Source of the DNA: Planctomycetota bacterium
GTDB taxonomy: Bacteria; Planctomycetota; Phycisphaerae; Phycisphaerales; SM1A02
DNA length: 6,347 bases
Direction of reading: 5' to 3'
Assembly (NCBI GenBank): GCA_009926815.1
Contig: RFOC01000120.1
Coordinates: 1-6,347 of the forward strand
The first letter of the stretch is position 1; the number at the start of each line of letters is the position of its first letter. Position numbers and translations under genes: made by a program. Under the pieces are notes generated by a model. It was not told where the DNA came from. It made no database searches and saw nothing but the letters and a program-made list of their open reading frames with translations. Shown here in pieces: positions 1 to 6,347 of this stretch.

Positions 1-73
1 GGTTGAAGCGCTGGGCCTCCTGGTTGGCCAGGGCCATGACCTTGCGGGCGCGATCGGTGAGACGTTCGAACAT
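1..73 (-). CDS. clpC: ClpC-type AAA+ protease subunit, N-terminal fragment
   Basis: Only the first 24 codons are present; the gene runs off the left edge of the window. The reading begins MFERLTDRARKVMALAN and continues QEAQRFN, which closely matches the opening of the ClpC N-domain (family pattern MFERFTDRARKVV.LA.EEA). ClpC is a cytoplasmic Hsp100 ATPase that unfolds substrates and feeds them to the ClpP protease. The ATG at 71-73 is preceded by a perfect AGGAGGT nine bases upstream, so the start is well supported. ClpA and ClpB open differently, which makes ClpC the better choice, although the ATPase domains are not visible. It is divergent from the metallopeptidase-like gene starting at 155. 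An 81-bp gap between the two must hold its promoter and leader. Confidence 0.88.
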   Translation of the reverse strand, partial: MFERLTDRARKVMALANQEAQRFN

Positions 74-82
74 CGGAAAATG

Positions 83-89
83 ACCTCCT
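83..89 (-). promoter_or_regulatory. Strong Shine-Dalgarno site of clpC
   Basis: The minus strand reads AGGAGGT here, leaving nine bases before the clpC ATG at 73. It is the only full-consensus ribosome site in the window; the other apparently independent starts (155, 3779, 4014) lack one. It fixes the clpC start and suggests clpC is translated from a conventional leader. Confidence 0.85.
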
Positions 90-99
90 GCGGTGGACG

Positions 100-114
100 G
101 GATCGACCTGATCC
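100..114. repeat. Short dyad GGATC-N5-GATCC between clpC and the 155 gene
   Basis: A perfect 5-bp inverted repeat (GGATC, five-base spacer GACCT, GATCC) lies in the 81-bp divergent intergenic region, just upstream of the clpC ribosome site. It could be an operator half-site pair or a small hairpin in the clpC leader. It is not a CIRCE element and I do not recognise a known operator. Arms this short can arise by chance. Confidence 0.3.
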
Positions 115-142
115 GGCCCTTCCTTGAGGGATGGTAGCCGGA

Positions 143-148
143 TAGGCT
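143..148 (+). promoter_or_regulatory. Candidate -10 element (TAGGCT) for a leaderless start at 155
   Basis: TAGGCT fits the TANNNT form of a -10 hexamer and ends exactly six bases before the GTG at 155. That spacing would place transcription initiation at or next to the start codon, giving a leaderless message. No good Shine-Dalgarno stands at the right distance and I see no convincing -35. The TAG inside it is also the in-frame stop that bounds the upstream end of the reading frame. The same geometry recurs at 4002-4007. Confidence 0.4.
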
Positions 149-154
149 GAATTC

Positions 155-1450
155 GTGATCTTCCCTCGCGGATTTTGGCTTGCTGTCCTTGGCCTGGCCG
201 GGCTCGTCACGGCGGGGGCGGCGGCGCAAGGCACGCTGGAGACGCCGCTTTCGATCCGGGTCAAGATGGCGGACGGTCGCACGGTCTCCGAGACGATCCG
301 GTCCTGGGACGCCGACGGCTTCGAGGGAAGTTCCGGCCGCACGCTTTGGGCGGACATGTCCGCCGCGGACGTGAACCGCACGCTTCGCAAGGTGATCGAT
401 GATCGCGACGCGAAGCAGCAGCTGCTGCTGGGTCGGGCGCTTCTCACGACGGCGGACGGCGAGCGCATGGGCGACTCGGTGCTTCGGCAGGCGGTGCGCC
501 GGGATGGCTCGCTGCAGCCCGCCGTCGACAAGGCCCGCGCCGAGGCGGAGGAGCTGCGCCGGGTGGCGGCCGAGCGCAGGCTCCGGGCCGTGCTTCCCGG
601 TGGAGGCAAGGATTCGGCGGTGCCGTTGTGGCCCATCGCCACCGATGCCCAGCGGGCGGACGATCTGGAGGAGATGAAGGCCTTCACCGAGGGTGCCCTG
701 CGTTCGGTGAACGCCCGATGGACCCCGCTGGAGACCGAGTACTGGATGATCTACAGCGACCTGAACCGGGGCGAGACCGCCGAACTGGGGAAGCGCATGG
801 ACCGCATGTACCTGAAGGTGGCCGAGATGTTCAACCTTCCCAAGGGGCTGAACCTGTTCCACGGCAAGGGCGTCTGCGTGATCTCGGGCGAGGAGAGCCG
901 GTTCAAGGCCATCGAGATGGCCGCGTTCAATCAGATGGTGCCTCCGGGCTGCATTGGCCTCTGTCACATGATCGGTCCCAAGGTGATCGTGAACGCGTGG
1001 CGCAGCGCGGATGACGACCAGTTCATGGCCACCCTGGTGCACGAGGCGACCCACGGCATCATGCATCGCTACGGCACGCCGGCGAGACTTCCGATCTGGG
1101 CCGAGGAGGGCTACGCCGAGTTCATCGCGGCACGGAGCTTCGAGAGTTCGCCGGTGGATCGCGGCCGGCGTCCGCAGGGCGTTGGATTCATCCGGGCGGG
1201 CAACCCGACGCTGCCGTACTTCCAGGCCGACGGAGCGGACGGCGCCTGGCCGGGGCCCCATGCCGAGGGCTACGCCCTTGGGTATCTGGCGGTCTGCCTG
1301 ATGATCGACCAGCGGGGCAGCGCGTTCGGGGAGTGGGTGAAGGACGTGAAGACGGGCATGCCGTGGGAACTGGCGCTGAAGCAGCACTTCCGGTGCGACG
1401 CCGCGGGTCTGGCCGCGATCGTCGAGGACTGGTACCGCCGCAATCCCTGA
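155..1450 (+). CDS. Exported HExxH zinc-metallopeptidase-like protein
   Basis: This encodes a 431-aa protein, probably a secreted or periplasmic metallopeptidase of the broad peptidase-MA/DUF1570-like gluzincin type. Residues 1-24 form a signal peptide (R5, hydrophobic core 8-20, likely cleavage after AAA at 22-24, followed by Gln). Residues 30-150 hold a small N-terminal region, then a charged helical stretch (about 123-146) and a Gly-rich linker. The catalytic part contains HEATH at 296-300 (zinc ligands H296 and H300, base E297) and WAEEG at 315-319, where E318 is the likely third ligand, matching the family pattern P.W..EG.AE. Helix 373-384 (YALGYLAVCLMI) is also typical of the family. 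C266 and C270 (C-x3-C) could form a disulfide after export. The GTG start is the first possible one, because an in-frame TAG lies at 143-145 and the signal peptide begins directly. The substrate is unknown. The gene ends 6 bp from the convergent lolD. Confidence 0.72.
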   Translation: MIFPRGFWLAVLGLAGLVTAGAAAQGTLETPLSIRVKMADGRTVSETIRSWDADGFEGSSGRTLWADMSAADVNRTLRKVIDDRDAKQQLLLGRALLTTADGERMGDSVLRQAVRRDGSLQPAVDKARAEAEELRRVAAERRLRAVLPGGGKDSAVPLWPIATDAQRADDLEEMKAFTEGALRSVNARWTPLETEYWMIYSDLNRGETAELGKRMDRMYLKVAEMFNLPKGLNLFHGKGVCVISGEESRFKAIEMAAFNQMVPPGCIGLCHMIGPKVIVNAWRSADDDQFMATLVHEATHGIMHRYGTPARLPIWAEEGYAEFIAARSFESSPVDRGRRPQGVGFIRAGNPTLPYFQADGADGAWPGPHAEGYALGYLAVCLMIDQRGSAFGEWVKDVKTGMPWELALKQHFRCDAAGLAAIVEDWYRRNP

Positions 1451-1456
1451 GAGGGG

Positions 1457-2132
<676 letters not shown>

Positions 2133-2140
<8 letters not shown>

Positions 2141-3779
2141 GGCGAAGGGCCCTCACCGGATCGATGTCGGCCGCCTTGGCCGCGGGCACGCTGGCGCCGA
2201 GCACGCTGAACACCACGGCGCCCAGCCAGGTGATGCCCGCGGTGACCCAGTCCACGCGGTCGGGGATGGTGCTGAAGTAGTAGACCGCCGGGTCCCAGAT
2301 GAGCGTGCCGCGATGCGCCATCAGTCCGGCCCCCGCCAGACCCAGGGTGATGGCGCCCACCAGCCAGAGCAGGGTGGGCAGCAGCACGCCTCGCAGGCCC
2401 TGACGGACCGTCATGAGCAGCGCGATCGTGGATGCCGCGAAGCAGGCGGTCCAGGACCAGAGCGGGGCGCGCTCGCCGATGGCCTGGTGAATGGCGTTGA
2501 TGTTGGTGATGACGAGCCAGCCCAGGCCGATGCCGACCACGCCGCCCACCAGGCCGATGACCAGGCCGTACTGCAGGAAGATCCAGAGCACGCCGCCGCG
2601 GCTCGCGCCGATCGAGCGAAGGATGCCGATGTCGCGGCTCTTCTCCTGCACGATGGCCCAGAAGATGCTCAGCACGAGGCCGGCGCAGACCAGGTACACG
2701 ATGCTGAAGAGGATGCGCATCATCTCGCGCTCCTTCTCCACGGGCCCGATCAGGTCGCGCAGGTGCTGCTCCCACGTCAGGATGGAGACCATTTCGCGAA
2801 GGGGCGGCTTCACCAGCTTGGAGGGGTCGGCGGCGCACGCCTGCTCGAAACGGGCGTAGGCCGTCTCCACGGCCTCGCGGAGCTGGTCGGGGGTCACGCC
2901 GGGCCGGGCTCGCACCAGCACGCGATGCACACGCGCCGGACTCCGGCCGAGCACCGGCTGCGATCCATCCGCGTTCGGCGGGGCCTCCATGTCGTGCAGC
3001 GTGCCCTCGTCCAGCCGCAGCATGCGCTGCGCCTCGGCCAGCGGGATCATGACCCGGTTCTTGTCGATCTGGTAGACGGCGCTGCGGAACTCGTTCACCA
3101 CGGGGAACACCTGCTCGCGCGGCTCGGCCACGGTGCCCTTGGCGCTGATGGGCACCAGGGTCAGCGTGACGCGGTGATCGGGCATGAACCAGCCGTACCG
3201 GCTTCGGTAGGAGCCGTCGCGCTGCCGCTCGTTCACGATGGAGACGTGCAGGCCCATCACCAGGCCGGGTTCGCCCGTGTCCCCGCGACGCAGGGCCAGG
3301 CCATCCGCCACGATCCGCGGCGAGAGCTTCCGACGCGGGTCATCCGGGCCCATCGCGTCGGCCTCGGCCTGATCGGCGGGCGGGCGCCAGTGGAGGGTCC
3401 TGGAGTAGTCGGTCACGCGCTCGAAGGAGGCCGGATCGATGCCCCACACGTTGGCGGTGACCACCTCCTTCTCGGCGCCCTGCGGGTAGGGCATGCGCAG
3501 CAAGCCGTACGTGTCCACCAGTGGCGTGGCCGCCTGGGCCGCCGGTTCGGCCTCGATGGCACGGACCAGTTCGTCGTACCAGGGCATGCCGCGCACCGGA
3601 TAGTTGATGACCACGTCGCCCATCAGCGTGCGACCGCTGGACTTGAGCATGTCCAGGAAGCCGCTCATCACGCTCACCACGATCACCACCAGCGCCACGC
3701 ACAGCGCCACCGCGCCGACCGCGATCAGGGGAATGATGCGGCTGGTGAGGTAGCGGTTGGCCAGCTGGATGGCGTACAC
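2133..3779 (-). CDS. lolC: LolC/LolE-type lipoprotein-releasing permease, enlarged
   Basis: This 548-aa inner-membrane protein is the permease partner of LolD. The N-terminal part has TM1 at about 15-37, ending in the VSVMSGF motif seen in the family, followed by a large periplasmic region (about 38-355). TM2 is at 356-377, then the coupling-helix segment QEKSRDIGILRSIGAS (378-393), TM3 at about 397-425, and a final TM at about 511-532. The C-terminus PAAKAADIDPVRALRHE is the classical LolC/E ending. Most LolC/E proteins are about 400-415 aa with four TMs. This one is longer in the periplasmic region and carries two additional hydrophobic segments (about 442-456 and 464-487) between TM3 and the last TM. 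The GTG at 3777-3779 is the first start after an in-frame TAG at 3792-3794; no Shine-Dalgarno is visible. No second permease gene is adjacent, so it may act as a homodimer (LolF-like). MacB-type export is a less likely alternative. Confidence 0.85.
2150..2154 (-). promoter_or_regulatory. Shine-Dalgarno of lolD inside the lolC 3' end
   Basis: The minus strand reads GAGGG here, nine bases before the lolD ATG at 2140 and within the last codons of lolC. With the 8-base gene overlap, this supports coupled translation, so that ATPase and permease are made together. Confidence 0.55.
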
Positions 3780-3788
3780 GGGGCTGCG

Positions 3789-3794
3789 ATGCTA
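3789..3794 (-). promoter_or_regulatory. Candidate -10 element (TAGCAT) upstream of lolC
   Basis: The minus strand reads TAGCAT, a TANNNT hexamer, nine bases before the lolC GTG. This would give a leader of only two or three bases. It overlaps the TAG stop of the upstream remnant. The spacing is looser than at 143 and 4002, and no -35 is evident. lolC could instead be transcribed from further upstream. Confidence 0.22.
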
Positions 3795-3992
3795 GCCGCG
3801 GGGCGATGGGGCACCGAGATCGACGATCTCCACCCGACCCAGCCATGCGACCGCGGCAGGCCGAGCGAGGCCCGCCTGGGGTGCGGCCATGGTCGCGGTG
3901 ATCGTGGCCCGGACGCAGGCCGGCATCGGCTTGCCCGCGGCGCGCGTCAGCGAGACGGGCATGCCGTGCAGGATGGACGTCGCCGGCCACCC
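3792..3992 (-). pseudogene. Remnant of NAD(P)H-hydrate epimerase C-terminus
   Basis: On the minus strand, an open stretch in lolC's own frame ends at TAG 3792-3794. From the ATG at 3962 it encodes 56 residues. The segments ACVRATITATMAAPQAGL and WLGRVEIVDLGAP correspond in order and spacing to the C-terminal part of YjeF_N/NnrE (pattern .CVRAD.TVTF.APK.GL ... LG.V.V.DIGAP). NnrE interconverts the epimers of damaged, hydrated NAD(P)H. Just upstream, GMPVSLTRAAGKP lines up with the active-site loop D[IL]PSGLDADTGKP. The catalytic Asp reads Gly, and the PSGLD residues are mostly lost. The N-terminal two thirds are absent, since upstream sequence is the oppositely oriented glycosyltransferase gene. 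About 86% of codons end in G or C by hand count, so it still looks like coding sequence. An alternative is a short, real 56-aa protein of new function. Family assignment is from memory of the motif, not from a search. Confidence 0.55.
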
Positions 3993-4001
3993 AGGTTCCG
4001 C

Positions 4002-4007
4002 TACGCT
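4002..4007 (+). promoter_or_regulatory. Candidate -10 element (TACGCT) for a leaderless start at 4014
   Basis: TACGCT ends exactly six bases before the ATG of the glycosyltransferase gene. This reproduces the arrangement of TAGGCT before the GTG at 155. No Shine-Dalgarno is present between them, so a leaderless transcript starting at or near the ATG is plausible. A matching -35 is not obvious. If real, this promoter drives the glycosyltransferase-surE pair and sits inside the nnrE-like remnant. Confidence 0.4.
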
Positions 4008-4013
4008 CGCCGG

Positions 4014-5258
4014 ATGGACCTGCGACTCGTCGCGCTGTGGACGCTCGTGGCCGCCGCCGGAGGATGCTTCGGCTGGTGGCTGCTGGTGGCGGTGCGCGTG
4101 CTTCGCGACATGCCCCGGATTCCCCGGGCGCCGCAGGGGCTCTCGCTGCCGGTGCCGGATCCCGCACCCCGGGTGAGCGTGGTGATTCCCGCCCACAACG
4201 AGGAAGCGCATGCGCCCCGAGCCGTGCGGAGCATCCTGGCCAGCCACTGGCCCTCGCTCGAGGTCATCGTGGTGCTGGACCGCTGCACGGATGGCACGCT
4301 GGCGGCGCTGCGGCCCCTCGCGGACGCCGATGCTCGCCTGCGGCTGATCGAGAATCGCGACTGCCCCAGCGACTGGGCCGGCAAGTGCAACGCGGCTCGC
4401 GTGGGCGCCGCCGCGGCCACGGGTGACCTGCTGCTGTTCACGGACGCCGACGTGGAGTTCCATCCCGACCTGCTCCGGGCCACCGTGGCCATCCTGAAGG
4501 CACGCGGCCTGGGCCTGCTGTCCCTGCTGGCCTCGCCGCGCGTGCGGCACTGGTTCGAGGCCGTGGTGCAGCCGGTGGCGGCCGTGATGCTGATGCGCAT
4601 GTATCCCATTCCGCGCGTGAACGATCCCGAGCGTCCACGGGCCTTCGCCAACGGCCAGTTCATGCTGTTCGAGCGGAGCGTCTACGAGGGCATCGGCGGG
4701 CACGCGGCGGTGAAGGATGACCTGCTGGAGGACATCGCCTTCGCGCACCGTGTCCGAAGCCACGGGAGCCGCGGCGGACTCTGCACGGCGGAGCATCTCC
4801 TGAGCGTGGAGATGTACGAGCGCATGTCGGAGTTCCACACGGGCTGGAAGCGCATCTACATCGAGGCGGCGGAACGGGACGTGGCTCGCCTTCGGGCACT
4901 GGGCATCGAGTGCCTGGTGGTGGGAGCGCTGCTGCCCCTGGCGGCCGTGGCCGCCATGGCCGCGGGCTCGGCCTGGGGCGGCGGTTCGCTCGAGCCGCTG
5001 GCCGCGGTCACGAAGTGGCTGGGCCTGGCCGCCGTGATCACCTTCGTGGCCGTGACCATGGGACTGCATGCCCTCTGCAGGGCGCCGGCGGTGGCCGCGG
5101 TCTTCCATCCCCTGGGGGCGTGGCTCGTGTCCCACGCCTTCCTCGAGGGTGCGGCGGATCTCGTGGCCCGTCGGCCGGTGCGATGGGGCGGGCGCGAGTA
5201 CGTGCTCTCGCCCATGCCCGGAGGCCGATACGGACACGCGCCGAGGACCGGAACCTGA
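4014..5258 (+). CDS. Membrane-anchored family 2 glycosyltransferase (HpnB/CrtQ-like)
   Basis: This 414-aa protein joins a GT-A catalytic domain to membrane segments. An N-terminal TM lies at 6-29. The nucleotide-sugar site begins at VSVVIPAHNEE (54-64), followed by VLDRCTDGT (87-95) and WAGKCNAARVGA (121-132). FTDADV (142-147) supplies the metal-binding DxD (D144, D146). LLEDIAFAHR (237-246) carries the ED acceptor-site pair, with D240 the likely base. Two further TMs lie at about 298-319 and 335-356, and the tail has WGGREY (391-396), resembling the W.GR.Y ending of HpnB- and CrtQ-like transferases. It probably adds a sugar to a lipid or isoprenoid acceptor on the cytoplasmic face; the acceptor is unknown. 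The frame is open far upstream, antisense to lolC, but that part is a high-GC artefact. ATG 4014 starts at the predicted anchor and follows a TANNNT element. surE follows after 2 bp, implying one operon. Confidence 0.82.
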   Translation: MDLRLVALWTLVAAAGGCFGWWLLVAVRVLRDMPRIPRAPQGLSLPVPDPAPRVSVVIPAHNEEAHAPRAVRSILASHWPSLEVIVVLDRCTDGTLAALRPLADADARLRLIENRDCPSDWAGKCNAARVGAAAATGDLLLFTDADVEFHPDLLRATVAILKARGLGLLSLLASPRVRHWFEAVVQPVAAVMLMRMYPIPRVNDPERPRAFANGQFMLFERSVYEGIGGHAAVKDDLLEDIAFAHRVRSHGSRGGLCTAEHLLSVEMYERMSEFHTGWKRIYIEAAERDVARLRALGIECLVVGALLPLAAVAAMAAGSAWGGGSLEPLAAVTKWLGLAAVITFVAVTMGLHALCRAPAVAAVFHPLGAWLVSHAFLEGAADLVARRPVRWGGREYVLSPMPGGRYGHAPRTGT

Positions 5259-5260
5259 CC

Positions 5261-6049
5261 ATGCGCATCCTGCACACCAACGACGACGGCATCTTCGCCA
5301 CGGGCCTGGCCGCCATGCATGCGGCCACGGAGGGCCTGGGAGAGCGGCTGGTGGTGGCGCCGGCCAGCAGCCAGAGCGCCGAGAGCCACGGCATCACCTT
5401 CCACCGCGCGCTGATGACCGGCACCGCGCCGCTCGCCTTCGGCGGCGAGGGCATGGCGGTCGATGGCACCCCCGCCGACTGCGTGAAGCTCACGTTGCGG
5501 GCCATCTGGCCCGAGCGGCACGGCGTGGGCACGCGGCCCGACCTGGTGATCAGCGGCATGAACCACGGCGCCAACGTGGGCATCAACGTGATCTATTCCG
5601 GCACGGTGTCCGCCGCCATGGAGGCGGCCTTCCTGGGCGTGCCGGCCATCGCCGTGAGCCTGATGCTGGCGGACCGCGCGAAGGCCGACTACCGCCGCGC
5701 CGCGGTCATGGCCCGTCACGCCATCGACCGCGTGCTCGCCGCCGGCGTGCTGGACGCCCACCGCGTGATCAACATCAACGTGCCGCCCACCGAGTCCGCC
5801 ACGGCGCCCATGCCGCCCATCCGCGTGGTGCCCATGAACACCGCGGCGGGGATCGACGGCTACGAGCGCCGGACCTCGCCCGATGGCCGCACCTACTACT
5901 GGCCCGCGGGCAATGGCATGGAGTTCACGCACACGGCCGAGGGCAGCGACGTGGAGCAGCTCTACGGCGGGGCCATCACCGTCACGCCGCTCTTCTACGA
6001 CCGGAGCGATCGGACGCTGCTCGATCGCATGCGGCGGGCGCTGGGCTGA
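5261..6049 (+). CDS. surE: SurE, 5'/3'-nucleotidase
   Basis: This 262-aa protein is a full-length SurE, which dephosphorylates nucleoside 5'- and 3'-monophosphates in the cytoplasm using a divalent metal. The metal ligands are all visible: N7-D8-D9 in HTNDDG, S39 in the loop APASSQSAESHGIT (34-47), and N101 in SGMNHGANVG (98-107). The strongly conserved GTPADCVKL (69-77) and YSGTVSAAMEAAFLGVPAIAVS (from 112) confirm the family. Two small departures from the E. coli-like consensus are APASSQS in place of APDR.QS, and GINVIYSGT in place of GDDVIYSGT. From memory, both occur in planctomycete-type SurE. The ATG comes two bases after the glycosyltransferase stop, with only a weak GAGGA about 13 bases upstream, so it is probably translated by coupling. 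It ends 3 bp from the stop of the convergent TonB-like gene. Confidence 0.94.
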   Translation: MRILHTNDDGIFATGLAAMHAATEGLGERLVVAPASSQSAESHGITFHRALMTGTAPLAFGGEGMAVDGTPADCVKLTLRAIWPERHGVGTRPDLVISGMNHGANVGINVIYSGTVSAAMEAAFLGVPAIAVSLMLADRAKADYRRAAVMARHAIDRVLAAGVLDAHRVININVPPTESATAPMPPIRVVPMNTAAGIDGYERRTSPDGRTYYWPAGNGMEFTHTAEGSDVEQLYGGAITVTPLFYDRSDRTLLDRMRRALG

Positions 6050-6052
6050 GGC

Positions 6053-6347
6053 TCACTTCAGCAGCAGGCGAATCCGGAACTTCACGGTCTCGCCCGGCTG
6101 CAGCTTCTCGAGCTGCTTGCCCGTGGCGCGCCAGCCGTAGAGCGAGTCCAGGATGGGCTGGTCCACGTTGGGGAAGCCCGAACTCTCCACCAGCGTGCAG
6201 TTCACGGCCTTCCCCTCGCGGTCGAACTCGATCAGCGCCAGCGGGCTGCCCGGGGCGGTGCTGATGCTCGTCAGTTCATCGAAGTAGGGTCGCTTGGTGC
6301 GCACCTCGATGCCCTTGGCGGCGAGCGGCTTGCCGCTCTTCCAGTCC
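6053..6347 (-). CDS. TonB-like C-terminal domain protein, C-terminal part
   Basis: The last 97 codons of a gene that enters from the right edge; its start and N-terminal domains are outside the window. The visible part begins DWKSGKPLAAKGIEVRTKR and ends at TGA 6053-6055. LALIEFDREGKAVNCTLVES, SSGFPNVDQPILDSLYGW and RATGKQLEKLQPGETVKF follow the beta-alpha-beta pattern of the TonB C-terminal fold (pattern V.F.I..DG.V....V..SSG....D......L..WR). In a true TonB this periplasmic domain contacts TonB boxes of outer-membrane receptors. The 'GWRATGK' form resembles stand-alone planctomycete versions whose role is not known to me, so a TonB energy-transduction role should not be assumed. No in-frame start is clear in the window: the GTG at 6302-6304 lies inside continuous coding sequence. 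Confidence 0.6.
   Translation of the reverse strand, partial: DWKSGKPLAAKGIEVRTKRPYFDELTSISTAPGSPLALIEFDREGKAVNCTLVESSGFPNVDQPILDSLYGWRATGKQLEKLQPGETVKFRIRLLLK

Noticed and set aside
3889..4176. Plus-strand 95-codon frame overlapping the glycosyltransferase start
   Set aside because: It overlaps the well-supported N-terminus in another frame, has no recognisable content, and its opposite strand gives the NnrE-like match.
3995..5237. Long minus-strand open frame across the glycosyltransferase gene, continuous with the nnrE-like remnant
   Set aside because: Upstream of about 3992 its translation is low-complexity His/Arg/Gly-rich and does not resemble NnrE, while the plus strand encodes a motif-complete GT2 enzyme.
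4856..5932. Minus-strand 358-codon open frame antisense to surE
   Set aside because: The His/Gly/Ala-rich translation is antisense to a full SurE with all metal ligands; typical mirror frame of GC-rich codons.
6045..6062. GCTGA ... TCAGC inverted repeat spanning the surE and TonB-like stops as a bidirectional terminator
   Set aside because: The stem is only 5 bp plus one G-T pair, with a six-base loop and no T-tract; too weak to call.

Overview
This window is a high-GC, gene-dense stretch of chromosome with six complete or partial protein-coding genes of recognisable type, a secreted metallopeptidase-like gene, and one apparent gene remnant. It looks like a diderm bacterium. My best inference is Planctomycetota, perhaps a Phycisphaerae-type lineage. 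That rests on the very high GC, the scarcity of strong Shine-Dalgarno sites, the style of the secreted HExxH protein, the SurE variant motif 'GINVIYSGT', and the 'GWRATGK' TonB-like C-terminal domain. The taxonomy comes from protein style only, with no rRNA or marker search.

Layout. Bases 1-73 (minus) are the first 24 codons of clpC, the AAA+ unfoldase of the Clp protease, with a strong AGGAGGT ribosome site. Divergent from it, 155-1450 (plus) encodes a 431-aa exported zinc-metallopeptidase-like protein (HEATH plus a downstream E-G). It converges, 6 bp apart, on a two-gene minus-strand unit: a 548-aa LolC/LolE-type permease (2133-3779) followed, with overlap, by its ATPase LolD (1457-2140). 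Together these would form an inner-membrane machine that releases lipoproteins toward the outer membrane. Just upstream of lolC, in the same frame and orientation, 3792-3992 holds what I read as the decayed C-terminal end of an NAD(P)H-hydrate epimerase (NnrE/YjeF_N) gene, cut off where the next gene begins.

From 4014 a plus-strand pair starts: a membrane-anchored family 2 glycosyltransferase (4014-5258) and, 2 bp later, surE (5261-6049), a 5'/3'-nucleotidase. surE converges, 3 bp apart, on the C-terminal end of a gene with a TonB-like C-terminal domain (6053-6347, minus) that runs off the window.

Envelope biology dominates (lipoprotein release, exported peptidase, membrane glycosyltransferase, TonB-like domain), alongside general housekeeping (clpC, surE). 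I see no mobile element, CRISPR array, tRNA, rRNA or defence system, and no strong case for a wholly new system. The points most worth checking are the nnrE remnant, the enlarged LolC permease with extra membrane segments, and a repeated TANNNT-6 nt-start arrangement suggesting leaderless transcripts.
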